Part shown: positions 45,233 through 55,980 of the stretch, in pieces | How positions within the stretch are numbered: position 1 is the first letter of the stretch | Layout of the letters: each line of letters opens with the position of its first letter | From: Pseudomonas sp. ADAK13 | Lineage (GTDB): Bacteria; Pseudomonadota; Gammaproteobacteria; Pseudomonadales; Pseudomonadaceae | DNA: 64,000 nt | NCBI RefSeq assembly: GCF_012935715.1 | Contig: NZ_CP052860.1 | Span: 682,001 to 746,000 of the forward strand | Reading direction: 5' to 3' | Program-made: the position numbers and the translations under genes | Notes under the pieces: generated by a model | Told to the model about the DNA's origin: nothing | Databases searched by the model: none | What the model saw: the letters and a program-made list of their open reading frames with translations, nothing else

Positions 45233-47182
45233 ATGGGTTTTCCAAAAACGGCGCCAATGCGCTATTTGCTGTTGGTGACCGGTGCCTGGCTGGTTGTTTT
45301 TCTACTGACCCGCCTCCTGCTGCTGGTGACCCACCTGGACGAAGTAAGCGGTAACCTGCTGCCGGTATTTGGCGTAGGCCTGCTCTACGACCTCGGCTTC
45401 CTCGCCTATGCTGCGCTGCCTTTGGGCCTGTACCTGCTGCTGTGCCCGCCGGGGTTGTGGCGTCGCCGGGGCCATCGCTGGTTCCTGCAAGCCGTACTCA
45501 CCGTCAGCCTGTTCGCCATGCTCTTCACCAGCGTCGCCGAGTGGCTGTTCTGGGACGAGTTCGGCGTGCGCTTCAACTTTATTGCCGTGGATTACCTGGT
45601 TTACTCCAAAGAGGTGCTGAACAACCTGCTGGAGTCCTATCCGATCGGCAAGCTGCTGAGCCTGCTGGCGGTGATGGCCATCGTCTTGAGCGTGGCCTTG
45701 CGTAAACCGTTCAACGCGGCGATGAATGCGCCGTTGCCGGCGATGCGCAAGCGCCTGCTCAACGCACTCGGTTTGTTGGTGGTGGCCGGCCTGAGCCTGC
45801 AATTGATCAACCAGGACAGCCCGCGCAGCCAGGGCGGTAACGCCTACAACAATGAACTGGCGAGCAACGGCCCGTATCAGTTCTTCGCCGCCTTCCGTAA
45901 TAACGAGCTGGACTATAACCAGTTCTACAAGAGCCTCCCGGCGGATGTGGTCGCCAAGCAGTTGCGCGCCGAACTCAGCGAGCCGAACGCACGGTTTATC
46001 GGCACTGATCCGCTGGATATCCGCCGCGCCATTACCAACCCGGGCACGCTGCGCAAACCCAATATCGTGTTGGTGACCATCGAAAGCTTCAGCGCCAAGT
46101 ACATGGGCAGCAACGGCGACCCGAATAACCTCACGCCCAACCTCGACGCGCTGCGCAAGCAAAGCCTGTACTTCAATAACTTCTACGCCACCGGTACCCG
46201 CACCGACCGAGGCCTGGAAGCCATCACCCTGGCCATTCCGCCAACGCCGGGACGCTCCATCGTCAAGCGCATCGGCCGGGAGAGCGGCTTCGGGAGCCTG
46301 GGCCAGCAGCTCAACGCCATCGGCTATGACAGCGTGTTTGTCTACGGCGGCCGTGGCTACTTCGATAACATGAACGCGTTTTTCAGCGGCAACGGTTACC
46401 GCGTGGTCGACCAGAGCAGCGTGCCCGAAGCGGAAATCAGCTTCAAAAACGCCTGGGGCATGGCCGACGAAGACCTCTATAAACAGACGCTGAAACTGGC
46501 GGACGAAGACTATGCCAAGCAGCAACCATTCCTGCTGCAACTGATGACCACCTCCAACCACCGCCCGTACACCTATCCGGCAGGCCGCGTTGATATCAAA
46601 TCCGGCGACGGGCGCAATGGCGCGGTGAAGTACACCGACTACGCCATCGGCCAGTTCCTGGAGACGGCGCGCCAGAAGCCCTGGTTCGACAACACCATCT
46701 TTATCTTCGTCGCCGACCACACGGCAGGCAGCGCGGGCAAGGAAGACCTGCCCATGGTCAATTATCAGATCCCGCTGTTCATCTACGCGCCCAAGCTGAT
46801 TGATGCCGCCGAGAACGCGAAGCTGGCCAGCCAGATCGACCTCGCGCCGACGCTGCTGGGCTTGTTGAACCTGAGCTATGAGTCGACGTTTTTTGGCCGC
46901 AACCTGCTGCAAGACAACCCGCTGCCGCCACGGGTAGTGGTCGGCAATTACCAGTACCTGGGTTTGTTCGACGGTAATGACCTCGCGATCCTCAGCCCAC
47001 GCCAGGGCCTGCGCCGCCATGACCAGGCGCTGGGTGACAGCCATGAGTCCCGTGTTGGCAGCGATGACCCGTTGATCCAGCGGGCCATTACCTACTACCA
47101 GGGCGCCAGTTACGGCTACAAACAACAGTTGCTGAGCTGGAGGGCGCCCAAGGACGAGGTCCCCCAGGTGAGCGCACGCTAA
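45233..47182 (+). CDS. LTA synthase-like membrane phosphoglycerol/phosphoethanolamine transferase
   Basis: 649 residues from the ATG at 45233, with an AAGGAAC ribosome site. Five or so N-terminal helices lead to a periplasmic alkaline-phosphatase/sulfatase domain. TIESFSAKYMGSN is the first metal-site motif, GTRTDRGLEAIT contains a candidate catalytic threonine, and ADHTAGSAG and related histidines are metal ligands. The family in Gram-negatives adds phosphate-containing groups to envelope lipids or glycans; the substrate is not clear here. Divergent from colR, with a ColR-type box before it. Confidence 0.85.
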   Translation: MGFPKTAPMRYLLLVTGAWLVVFLLTRLLLLVTHLDEVSGNLLPVFGVGLLYDLGFLAYAALPLGLYLLLCPPGLWRRRGHRWFLQAVLTVSLFAMLFTSVAEWLFWDEFGVRFNFIAVDYLVYSKEVLNNLLESYPIGKLLSLLAVMAIVLSVALRKPFNAAMNAPLPAMRKRLLNALGLLVVAGLSLQLINQDSPRSQGGNAYNNELASNGPYQFFAAFRNNELDYNQFYKSLPADVVAKQLRAELSEPNARFIGTDPLDIRRAITNPGTLRKPNIVLVTIESFSAKYMGSNGDPNNLTPNLDALRKQSLYFNNFYATGTRTDRGLEAITLAIPPTPGRSIVKRIGRESGFGSLGQQLNAIGYDSVFVYGGRGYFDNMNAFFSGNGYRVVDQSSVPEAEISFKNAWGMADEDLYKQTLKLADEDYAKQQPFLLQLMTTSNHRPYTYPAGRVDIKSGDGRNGAVKYTDYAIGQFLETARQKPWFDNTIFIFVADHTAGSAGKEDLPMVNYQIPLFIYAPKLIDAAENAKLASQIDLAPTLLGLLNLSYESTFFGRNLLQDNPLPPRVVVGNYQYLGLFDGNDLAILSPRQGLRRHDQALGDSHESRVGSDDPLIQRAITYYQGASYGYKQQLLSWRAPKDEVPQVSAR

Positions 47183-47185
47183 CCG

Positions 47186-47220
47186 AAAAGCCCCGGCCAG
47201 GTCTGCCCGGGGCTTTTTTT
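47186..47220 (+). terminator. intrinsic terminator after the LTA-like gene
   Basis: AAAAGCCCCGG pairs with CCGGGGCTTTT and runs into a T tract. It does not exclude read-through to the PAP2 gene. Confidence 0.85.
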
Positions 47221-47236
47221 AGAATCTGAGTTCACC

Positions 47237-47947
47237 ATGCACGCAATCGCTGTTCGCCCGGTTTCCAAACCCCTCAACTTTTGGCTCGGTCTCGGCGTGC
47301 CAGCCGTTTTGGCGGTGGTCATGCTGTTGCTGGAGCTGACATCGCTGGACATGGACGTGGCCAAACTGTTCTACAACGCTGCCGAAGGCGGCTTTGTGGG
47401 CCGGCACAGTTTTTTTCTCGAAGACATTCTTCACGATCGCGCCAAACAGATGGTGATCGTGTTTTCCGTACTGGCGATCGCCGGGTTTGCAGGAGCCTTT
47501 ATTGTTGAACGGCTTAAGCCCTATCGTCGGGAGCTGGGCTGCCTGGTGCTGTCCCTGGCTCTGGCCACCTCGTTTGTCTCACCCTTGAAGACGGTAACCG
47601 CGGTGCAATGCCCGTGGAGCGTCAAGGAGTTTGGCGGCCAGGAGACTTACAGCGAACTGCTTAGCCCCAGGCCGCCTACCGACAAGCCGGGCCGTTGCTG
47701 GCCGGGTGGGCATGCGGCGACCGGGTTTGCCTTGTTTGCGTTGTTTTTTGCCCTGCGGGATCGCCGGCCACGAATGGCGCGCTGGGCTTTTATATTTGCG
47801 CTGGGGCTGGGCACGGTGCTTTCGGTGAGCCGCACCATGCAAGGCGCGCACTTTCTTTCCCATAACGTGTGGACGGCGATTTTCAGCTGGCTGATTTGCT
47901 TGGGAGCGTATTACTTTTTGCTGTACCGCCCCGCCGCAACCGCTTGA
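47237..47947 (+). CDS. PAP2 family phosphatase (LpxT/undecaprenyl-PP phosphatase-like)
   Basis: 236 residues with several membrane helices (about 19-39, 73-93, 100-119, 164-178, 186-202, 214-232). The three PAP2 motifs are present in membrane-adjacent positions: KTVTAVQCPW (lysine and arginine-type replaced), CWPGGHAATGF (P-x-G-H form of PSGH), and SRTMQGAHFLSHNVW (catalytic histidine). The group dephosphorylates lipid pyrophosphates. Close to the LTA-like transferase, so an envelope-lipid role is inferred. Confidence 0.85.
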   Translation: MHAIAVRPVSKPLNFWLGLGVPAVLAVVMLLLELTSLDMDVAKLFYNAAEGGFVGRHSFFLEDILHDRAKQMVIVFSVLAIAGFAGAFIVERLKPYRRELGCLVLSLALATSFVSPLKTVTAVQCPWSVKEFGGQETYSELLSPRPPTDKPGRCWPGGHAATGFALFALFFALRDRRPRMARWAFIFALGLGTVLSVSRTMQGAHFLSHNVWTAIFSWLICLGAYYFLLYRPAATA

Positions 47948-48021
47948 TGAACACCCCTTGCCTCGCCGGGGGCAAGGGCGCAACACTCTGCGCACTTTTT
48001 TGGCAATGATCCCGCTGAGCC

Positions 48022-48720
48022 ATGTCCGATACCCTGCTGCTGATCGAAGACGACTTGCCCCTGGCGGCGCTCACCGCCGAGTTCCTGCGCGCCGAGGGGT
48101 TTACCGTGGCGGTAGAACACCGTGGCGACCGCGCCGCCCAACGCATCCGCGATGAGCAGCCGGCCTTATTGATCCTCGACGTGATGCTGCCGGGCATCGA
48201 CGGTTTTACCCTGTGCCGACAGATTCGCGACCATTACCCCGGGCTGATCCTGATGATGACCGCCCTGGACGAGAACGCTGAACAATTGGTGGGGTTTGCC
48301 GCCGGGGCCGACGACTACGTGGTCAAGCCGATCGACCCGCTGTTGTTGTTGGCGAGAATCCGCTCGCTGCTGCGCCGCCATCCCCAGGCACCCCGCAGCT
48401 ACTATCAGTGGGGCACGTTTCGGCTGGACCTGAACAACCACTTCGCCTGGCTTGGCGAGGCGCCCTTGCAGTTTTCGGTGGCCGAATTCGAGTTGCTCGC
48501 CATCTTCGCCCGCCATTGCGGCGTATTGCTCACCCGGGAAAAACTGCTCCAGCGCCTGCGTGGCCTGGAGTACGACGGCCTGAATCGTTCAATTGACATG
48601 CGGGTGTCACGCTTGCGCAAAAAACTGATGAGCCTTGAGTGCCCCGTGACCATCCAGACCATCACGGCGCAGGGTTACCTGTTCGTCGAAATCCCGCCGG
48701 GGGCCCAGCATGCTGTCTAA
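48022..48720 (+). CDS. OmpR-type response regulator (RstA-like)
   Basis: 232 residues. Receiver domain with D53 (LLILDVMLPGIDGF) and KPIDPLLLLARI; DNA-binding winged helix from about 128 (SVAEFELLAIFARHCGVLL, NRSIDMRVSRLRKKL). The long first-half linker and LMMTALDENAEQLVGFAAGA (switch region) look like RstA. Pairs with the adjacent kinase, whose start overlaps its end by 11 bases. Signal unknown. Confidence 0.87.
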   Translation: MSDTLLLIEDDLPLAALTAEFLRAEGFTVAVEHRGDRAAQRIRDEQPALLILDVMLPGIDGFTLCRQIRDHYPGLILMMTALDENAEQLVGFAAGADDYVVKPIDPLLLLARIRSLLRRHPQAPRSYYQWGTFRLDLNNHFAWLGEAPLQFSVAEFELLAIFARHCGVLLTREKLLQRLRGLEYDGLNRSIDMRVSRLRKKLMSLECPVTIQTITAQGYLFVEIPPGAQHAV

Positions 48721-50005
48721 AGTGCGCCCGTGGATGGCCATCGCCGCCGGCACCAGCTGGGCGGCCCTCACCTTCTATCTGTTGTGGCTGTGCACGAACG
48801 CAGCAGTGTTTGTCGGCGACTACAGTTTTCTGCGCTTGATGGCCGGCCCGGGTTATCTGGTGGCCGAACAACTCAAGGCCTTGCCCGCCGAACAGCGGGA
48901 GGCGCATATCGAGGCGCTGCAAGCCCGCTTTCAGTACCCGGTCAGCCTGGTGAAAAAAGATGATATTGAGCTGCCGCCGGAAGCCCTGGTCATGCTCGAC
49001 CACCATCAGCCCGCGCAGAACAGTGATGAGGACGTCACCTACTTCCCGCTGGACGACGACACGGTGATTCAATTCGGCCCCATGTGGGGAACCGCCGAAG
49101 TGAAAGACCTGCTGCAATATCCGGTGTATTGGGTGACCGCCTGTGTCGCCGGCCTGCCGGTGGTGCTGTTTCTCTGGATCGCGTTGCGTGCCCGGCGCAA
49201 GTACACCCACGACCTCAACACCCTCAACGCCAGCATTGCTACCCTCGCCCGCACGCCGAACACGCTGCTGCCGGCGATGAGCCAGGAATGGGCACCGTTG
49301 CAGCAGACCTTGCGCCAGCATGCCCAGGACATCACGTCGATGGGCGAGCGGCACCGGGAGGTCTCGCAGGCGGTGTCCCACGAACTGCGCACGCCCCTGG
49401 CGCGGATGCGGTTTGCCCTGGCGCTGCTGAGCAAAAGTGCCGACCCCGACACCCGCACCCGCCTGCAGGAGCGCCTGCAAACCGACATCGAGGAGTTGGA
49501 GTCGCTGGTTCGCGCCAGCCTCGCCTTTGCCCGGCTGGCCGATGCGCCCAGTGACCTGCAGCATGAGCCGATCAATATCCATGACTGGCTACAACAGGAG
49601 TTCGCCCTGCTGGACGGGCACCATCGCTTGCTGACCCTGGACACCGACCCGGCCGACCTGGAGCTGATCGGTGATCGCGCCCTGCTGCATTTGATCGTGC
49701 GTAACCTGCTGAGCAACGCCATCACCTACGCCCGCGAACGGGTGAATGTCAGCGCTTCATCTCAGGGCCAACAGCTGGTGCTGCATGTGGACGATGACGG
49801 CCCCGGCGTGCTGCCGGAAAACCGCGAAAAGATCTTCGAGCCCTTCGTGCGCCTGGCCATGGGCGGCGACGAGCCCAGTGGGTTTGGCCTGGGCCTGGCG
49901 CTGGCCAAACGCGCCAGCCATTGGCACCGTGGGGAACTGTCGATCACCCGCAGCCCGTTGGGCGGTGCACGCCTGACCCTGACCCTGGCGCTGCGCCCGG
50001 GTTAG
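48710..50005 (+). CDS. sensor histidine kinase (RstB-like)
   Basis: 431 residues. Two membrane helices (about 10-32 and 142-163) with a periplasmic loop of about 110 residues between them. HisKA box AVSHELRTPLARMRFAL near 223-239 and HATPase with DDDGPGVLPENREKIFEPF and GFGLGLALAKRA. Partner of the preceding response regulator. Located in the inner membrane. The GH8 glycanase follows on the same strand, but 117 bases away, so co-transcription is possible and unproven. Confidence 0.87.
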   Translation: MLSKVRPWMAIAAGTSWAALTFYLLWLCTNAAVFVGDYSFLRLMAGPGYLVAEQLKALPAEQREAHIEALQARFQYPVSLVKKDDIELPPEALVMLDHHQPAQNSDEDVTYFPLDDDTVIQFGPMWGTAEVKDLLQYPVYWVTACVAGLPVVLFLWIALRARRKYTHDLNTLNASIATLARTPNTLLPAMSQEWAPLQQTLRQHAQDITSMGERHREVSQAVSHELRTPLARMRFALALLSKSADPDTRTRLQERLQTDIEELESLVRASLAFARLADAPSDLQHEPINIHDWLQQEFALLDGHHRLLTLDTDPADLELIGDRALLHLIVRNLLSNAITYARERVNVSASSQGQQLVLHVDDDGPGVLPENREKIFEPFVRLAMGGDEPSGFGLGLALAKRASHWHRGELSITRSPLGGARLTLTLALRPG

Positions 50006-50122
50006 GCTGTTACAGCCTGTGACAGTGGAACCTCCCCGCTGCCGCTAACCTCGCGACCTGATTCAGGATCGCACGCGCCATCCTGAGTCCATGCCCTTTG
50101 GATCAGGTTGGAGAGTCATTTC

Positions 50123-51550
50123 ATGCGTCACCTTAAACGGCATCTGCCTACGCTGGTGTTGTCACTGTGCATGGCCGCCGGTTCATGGTCAGGCAGCCTC
50201 GCGGCCCAGAGTGTCCACGCGCCCTATTACCCCGGCACCATCCTGCCCAATCGCCAGTCCCAGGCGATCATGGATCAGCAACTGGTCACGTTCTACAAGG
50301 ACTGGAAGGCGGTGTATCTGTCGAGCGAATGCGGCAGCGGCCGGTTTTTCGTCAAGGTCAACGCCGACCACAAACCGGTGGGCGGTGGCACTGCGCCCGG
50401 CACGATCACGGTGTCTGAGGCCCATGGTTACGGCATGCTGCTCACGGTGATGATGGCGGACTACGATGACGACGCGCAAAAGACCTTCGACGCCATGGTG
50501 CGCTACTTCCAGGATCACCCGGCAGCGTCCGATCCCGGCTTGATGGCCTGGAACCAGATCGAGGGATGCGGCGACTCCACCGACGCCTTTCGCGGCGACG
50601 TCAGCGCCACCGACGGCGACCTGGACATCGCCTACGCCCTGCTGCTGGCCGACCAGAAATGGGGCAGCCAGGGCACGATTGACTATCGCAGCGAGGCCAA
50701 CACGGTCATGGCGGCGATCATGAAACACGAGGTGCACCCCAGGACCCACCATTTGATGCTCGGCGACTGGGCCGGTACCGACGGCGATGCAGAGCTGGAG
50801 TACACGACTCGCAGCTCGGACTTCATGCAGTCGCACCTCTACAGCTTTTTCGCCATGACCGGGGATAAACGCTGGCAGGCGGTTCGCGACAAGACCTATT
50901 CGATCATCAGCACCTTTACCCAGCGCTACAGTGCCAAAAGTGCTTTGGTGCCGGACTTTATCAGCCACCTGGACACCTCGCTCACCCCGGCGCGGCCCGA
51001 GCTGGTGGAAGGCAAATACGACGGAGCCTACGCGTGGAATGCCGCCCGTTACCCGTGGCGCATCGGCCTGGATTACCTGATGTACGGTGACCCTCGCGCG
51101 CTGTACACCTTGACCACATTCAACCGCTGGGCACGCGCCACCACTCACGATGAGCCGGGTCACTTCAACAGTGGTTACCGGATCGACGGCAGTACCATTG
51201 ATGAAGCGCAGAATGAGCCGGCCTTTGTGGCGGCACTCGGGGTCAGCGCAATGATCAGCCCCGACAATCAGCTGTGGCTCAATAACATCTGGGACAACCT
51301 GCAACACCAGTCCATCCGGGACCATGACTACTACGGCAACACCCTCAAACTGCTGGGCATGGTCGTCATGTCCGGCCATTGGGAGCGGCCCCAACCGGCG
51401 CCCCTCAAAAAAACCGCAAACGTGCCTGTCCCTCCGTCATCCGGCACTGCGGCACCGGGACCCGTGGCATCTTTGCCGCCCGCCTCGCACCTGATGCTGG
51501 CCCGTGGTTTCATGTTCAAGAAACTCCTCGGGCGTCGCGGCGTCAGTTGA
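50123..51550 (+). CDS. secreted glycoside hydrolase family 8 endoglucanase
   Basis: 475 residues from the ATG at 50123, behind a GGAGAG ribosome site. Signal peptide with cleavage near residues 28-30. GH8 motif ATDGDLDIAYALLLADQKW at 162-180 agrees with the family signature, and the acid catalyst E99 is in SEAHGYGM. Acts on beta-glucans such as cellulose or chitosan. No cellulose synthase genes lie nearby, unlike bcs operon enzymes. The C-terminal 55 residues are odd: a P/S/A-rich linker and then a basic LMLARGFMFKKLLGRRGVS end. The tail may be a membrane-interacting element. Confidence 0.9.
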   Translation: MRHLKRHLPTLVLSLCMAAGSWSGSLAAQSVHAPYYPGTILPNRQSQAIMDQQLVTFYKDWKAVYLSSECGSGRFFVKVNADHKPVGGGTAPGTITVSEAHGYGMLLTVMMADYDDDAQKTFDAMVRYFQDHPAASDPGLMAWNQIEGCGDSTDAFRGDVSATDGDLDIAYALLLADQKWGSQGTIDYRSEANTVMAAIMKHEVHPRTHHLMLGDWAGTDGDAELEYTTRSSDFMQSHLYSFFAMTGDKRWQAVRDKTYSIISTFTQRYSAKSALVPDFISHLDTSLTPARPELVEGKYDGAYAWNAARYPWRIGLDYLMYGDPRALYTLTTFNRWARATTHDEPGHFNSGYRIDGSTIDEAQNEPAFVAALGVSAMISPDNQLWLNNIWDNLQHQSIRDHDYYGNTLKLLGMVVMSGHWERPQPAPLKKTANVPVPPSSGTAAPGPVASLPPASHLMLARGFMFKKLLGRRGVS

Positions 51551-51563
51551 CCTGCGCGCATAA

Positions 51564-51599
51564 AAAAACCCCGCCTGCATCGCTGCAGGCGGGGTTTTT
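51564..51599. terminator. bidirectional terminator between the GH8 gene and groEL
   Basis: AAAAACCCCGCCTGCA and its complement flank a TCGC loop; A tract on one side and T tract on the other. Serves the convergent GH8 and groEL genes. Confidence 0.92.
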
Positions 51600-51620
51600 C
51601 AGTATCGGGGTAAGGCTGGC

Positions 51621-53276
<1,656 letters not shown>

Positions 53277-53314
53277 TTAAATACTTTGTAGTAACGGGAA
53301 GATGAGCGGGGAAG

Positions 53315-53611
53315 TCAGCCTTCCAGAACAGCGAGAATCTCGTTCTCAGCCATTACCAGCAGGTCTTCGCCGTCGATTTTCACAGTGTTGCTGCCGGAGT
53401 AAGGGCCGAAAACAACCTTGTCACCCACTTTCACAGCCAGCGCACGTACTTCACCGTTTTCCAGGGTTTTGCCTGGGCCAGCAGCGAGAATCACACCGTG
53501 GTTGGCTTTTTCAGCAGCCGAACCTGGCAGAACGATACCGCCAGCGGTTTTCTTTTCTTCTTCACTGCGACGGATGACGACGCGGTCATGCAGAGGACGA
53601 AGCTTGCTCAT
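53315..53611 (-). CDS. groES: co-chaperonin GroES
   Basis: 98 residues. [19 protein letters not shown] at the start, mobile loop TAGGIVLPG at 22-30, and the typical C-terminus [12 protein letters not shown]. Heptameric cap of GroEL. The upstream region contains a sigma-32-like promoter at 53754-53779. First gene of the groESL operon. Confidence 0.98.
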   Translation of the reverse strand: MSKLRPLHDRVVIRRSEEEKKTAGGIVLPGSAAEKANHGVILAAGPGKTLENGEVRALAVKVGDKVVFGPYSGSNTVKIDGEDLLVMAENEILAVLEG

Positions 53612-53753
53612 TGTCGATCTCTCCTAATTGTGTTTTTCATCGGCCGGTGTCAATTCCGGCTAGTTAAATTCCGGCGGTGCCGGTCGCGGTTCGCGGTGCG
53701 AAACGCGGAAGTCTGTCTGGTGTCGCCACCAGAAACCTTGCGGTGACCGTTAC

Positions 53754-53779
53754 ATAAGGGCGCATAAGCTTATTACAAG
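53754..53779 (-). promoter_or_regulatory. candidate sigma-32 promoter of groESL
   Basis: On the minus strand CTTGTAA (one change from CTTGAAA), 11 bases, then GCCCTTAT as a -10 of the CCCCATNT type (6 of 8). About 140 bases upstream of groES. Confidence 0.45.
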
Positions 53780-53815
53780 GGTGCAGAGATGAAAATTTTT
53801 GTGTCGGGGGCGTCT

Positions 53816-53848
53816 TTAAAAGCCACACGGCACCCGAAGGTGCCGTGC
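53816..53848 (-). terminator. intrinsic terminator of fxsA
   Basis: CACGGCACC TTCG GGTGCCGTG: nine base pairs closed by a UUCG tetraloop, then a run of T on the minus strand. Confidence 0.9.
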
Positions 53849-53859
53849 CAGTGAGGGGA

Positions 53860-54336
53860 TTACTTGGGGTCGCGGTGTTCGAACTCGCCTTCGATCACGT
53901 CACCTTCACGCCCCAGGGGCTGGCGCGGAGCCGGGCCGCCGCGGGGTTGCAGGTCGTCGGCAAAGGCGCGCTGGCGGATCGCCGCCTCTTCGGCACGCTG
54001 GCGCATCTTGCCCGCCAGCAGCTTGCGAGTGAACGGCAGCAGCATCACCAGGCCGACCACATCGCTGATGAAACCCGGGAGGATCAGCAGGCCACCGGCC
54101 AACGCCATCATCAGGCCTTCCAGCATGGTCTGGGCCGGCAGTTCGCCGCGATTAAGGCTTTCACGGGCACGCAGCGCCGTGGCCAGGCCGGCGACGCGCA
54201 GCACCAGAACGCCGAGCATCGAGCCGAGAATGATCAGCAGCAGCGCCGGGAAAAACCCGATTGCCCCGCTGACTTGTACGAATACGAACAGCTCCAGCAC
54301 CGGAAACAACAAAAAGAGCAACAAAAAAGGGCGCAT
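53860..54336 (-). CDS. fxsA: FxsA family membrane protein
   Basis: 158 residues from the ATG at 54336 (MRPFLLLFLLFPVLELFVFV); a TTG five codons upstream is unlikely. Several hydrophobic segments (about 3-21, 25-45, 72-98) and the FxsA core GSMLGVLVLRVAGLAT and GGLLILPGFISDVVGLVMLLPFTR (in part). In E. coli FxsA alters F-plasmid exclusion of phage T7; the general role is unknown. It is next to groESL in pseudomonads. C-terminal tail acidic. Confidence 0.9.
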   Translation of the reverse strand: MRPFLLLFLLFPVLELFVFVQVSGAIGFFPALLLIILGSMLGVLVLRVAGLATALRARESLNRGELPAQTMLEGLMMALAGGLLILPGFISDVVGLVMLLPFTRKLLAGKMRQRAEEAAIRQRAFADDLQPRGGPAPRQPLGREGDVIEGEFEHRDPK

Positions 54337-54402
54337 CAAATGGTTCCTCAACGCAAGAATGCCTTGCTACTTCACCTTAGATGACGTCGCCGTTTCGTGA
54401 AT

Positions 54403-55134
54403 TCAAGCTTCAGCGGCTGCTTTTTTCGGCCAGACCTCGGCGTGAGCCAGGAAAACCAAGGCTTCGCGTACTTGTGTCGGCGTGTTGCAAGGCTCTGCAA
54501 AGGGCAGCCAATAGAGGGCCTGGCCAATGCGCAGGTGCATGCCTTCGCTGTCGATACCGGCCAGTTGCGCAGGCTCGGAAGTCGGTAGCCCAGCCAGCTC
54601 GACGTAGTGAGCGATGGCCTTGGTGTGGTCGCTGTTCATGTGCTCGATCATGCTCAGCTCGGCCTTGGCGGCGAACGGGTTGGCCAGGGTCAAGTTGTCG
54701 ACCCAGTGGATCGCACCAAACCCGCCGATGTAACGGTGGCGTACCGGCTTGAGCACCCAGAAGTCAAAATCATGGGCCTTGTGGTAGTTCGCCGAATCCG
54801 GGAAGTAGCGGTAATAACGCTCGGCGGCGGCTTCAATCGCAGCACTGTCTTCGAGCTTTTCGGCTTCGGCCAGGTAGGTCAGGCGCCCTACGGCTTGCAC
54901 ATCGTCCGCCTCACGCTCACCCACCAACAGGGAGCACTTGGGGTCTTTCTGCAGGTTATGGGTGTGCTGGGCGATCCGGCTGATCAGGATCAGCGGCCGG
55001 CCCTCGGCGTCCAGGCAGTACGGCACCACTGAGCCAAACGGGAAACCGGGCATGGCCTTGGACAAGGTGGAGAGTGCCCCACGGTATTCCTTGAGCAGTA
55101 GTTCTCGGGCATTCTTGGCAACGTGCGCGCTCAA
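54403..55134 (-). CDS. hugZ: HugZ-like heme utilization protein
   Basis: 243 residues. I set the start at the TTG at 55134, because a perfect AAGGAG sits seven bases before it and the translated start (M)SAHVAKNARELLLKEYRG matches the family. Upstream in-frame sequence runs through the opposite-strand SDR gene. PNPOx-like split barrel (LSKAMPGFPFGSVVPYCLDA) and a C-terminal DUF2470 helix bundle (SMIEHMNSDHTKAIAHYVEL). HugZ proteins bind and degrade or use heme. A second heme gene in the window besides hemO. Confidence 0.88.
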   Translation of the reverse strand: MSAHVAKNARELLLKEYRGALSTLSKAMPGFPFGSVVPYCLDAEGRPLILISRIAQHTHNLQKDPKCSLLVGEREADDVQAVGRLTYLAEAEKLEDSAAIEAAAERYYRYFPDSANYHKAHDFDFWVLKPVRHRYIGGFGAIHWVDNLTLANPFAAKAELSMIEHMNSDHTKAIAHYVELAGLPTSEPAQLAGIDSEGMHLRIGQALYWLPFAEPCNTPTQVREALVFLAHAEVWPKKAAAEA

Positions 55135-55141
55135 CTTATGA

Positions 55142-55147
55142 CTCCTT
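55142..55147 (-). promoter_or_regulatory. ribosome binding site that fixes the TTG start of hugZ
   Basis: AAGGAG on the minus strand, seven bases before the TTG at 55134. No ATG lies at a suitable distance. Confidence 0.75.
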
Positions 55148-55209
55148 TGATAAATTTCGTCAAAAAACAAACTTGGATAGCCGCTTAATTCTGCCCACAG
55201 GACTTGCGA

Positions 55210-55968
55210 ATGCATCTCAACGACAAAGTAATCATTATCACCGGCGGTTGCCAGGGTTTGGGCCGTTCCATGGCCGAGTATTTTGCCGCCAAAGGTGCAC
55301 ACCTGGCGTTGGTGGACCTCAATCAGGAAAAACTCGACCAGGCCGTGGCAGCCTGCCAGGCGCATGGCGTGAAAGCCCGGGCCTATCTGTGCAACGTGGC
55401 GGATGAAGAGCAGGTCACCCACACCGTGGCGCAGATCGCCGACGACTTTGGTGCGATCAACGGCTTGATCAACAACGCGGGGATTTTGCGTGACGGCCTG
55501 CTGCTCAAGGTCAAGGACGGCGAGATGATCAAAATGAGCCTGGCCCAGTGGCAGGCGGTGATCGACGTCAACCTCACCGGGGTGTTCCTGTGCACCCGCG
55601 AAGTGGCGGCAAAAATGGTGGAGCTGAAGAATCAGGGCACCATCATCAACATTTCGTCGATCTCCCGCGCCGGTAACGTCGGCCAGACCAACTACTCCGC
55701 CGCCAAGGCCGGTGTAGCAGCCGCCACTGTGACCTGGGCCAAGGAGCTGGCGCGTTACGGTATCCGCGTGGCGGGCATTGCACCGGGGTTTATCGAGACG
55801 GAGATGACCCTGGGCATGAAGCCCGAGGCCCTGGAGAAGATGACCTCGGGCATTCCCCTCAAGCGCATGGGGCGGCCCGAGGAGATTGCCCATTCGGCGG
55901 CGTATATCTTTGAGAACGACTACTACACCGGGCGGATCCTGGAAATGGACGGCGGGTTGCGCCTTTAA
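55210..55968 (+). CDS. short-chain dehydrogenase/reductase (FabG-like)
   Basis: 252 residues from the ATG at 55210 behind AGGA; a TTG at 55204 is possible. NAD(P)-binding [22 protein letters not shown] in part, [11 protein letters not shown], catalytic S-Y-K ([20 protein letters not shown]) and TEM near 197. Full-length classical SDR of the FabG group (3-oxoacyl-ACP reductase-like). Divergent from hugZ. Substrate unknown. Confidence 0.9.
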   Translation: MHLNDKVIIITGGCQGLGRSMAEYFAAKGAHLALVDLNQEKLDQAVAACQAHGVKARAYLCNVADEEQVTHTVAQIADDFGAINGLINNAGILRDGLLLKVKDGEMIKMSLAQWQAVIDVNLTGVFLCTREVAAKMVELKNQGTIINISSISRAGNVGQTNYSAAKAGVAAATVTWAKELARYGIRVAGIAPGFIETEMTLGMKPEALEKMTSGIPLKRMGRPEEIAHSAAYIFENDYYTGRILEMDGGLRL

Positions 55969-55980
55969 TCAGGCAGCGCT

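Noticed and set aside
50984..51016. TPARPELVEG stretch in the GH8 protein, similar to translations of a widespread intergenic repeat
   Set aside because: The underlying bases differ from that repeat, and GH8 enzymes naturally have a P...LEG...DGAY...WNAxRxPWR region here.
47237..51550. Possible genomic island from the RstAB-like pair to the GH8 gene
   Set aside because: No integrase, tRNA boundary, flanking repeats or visible change in base use.
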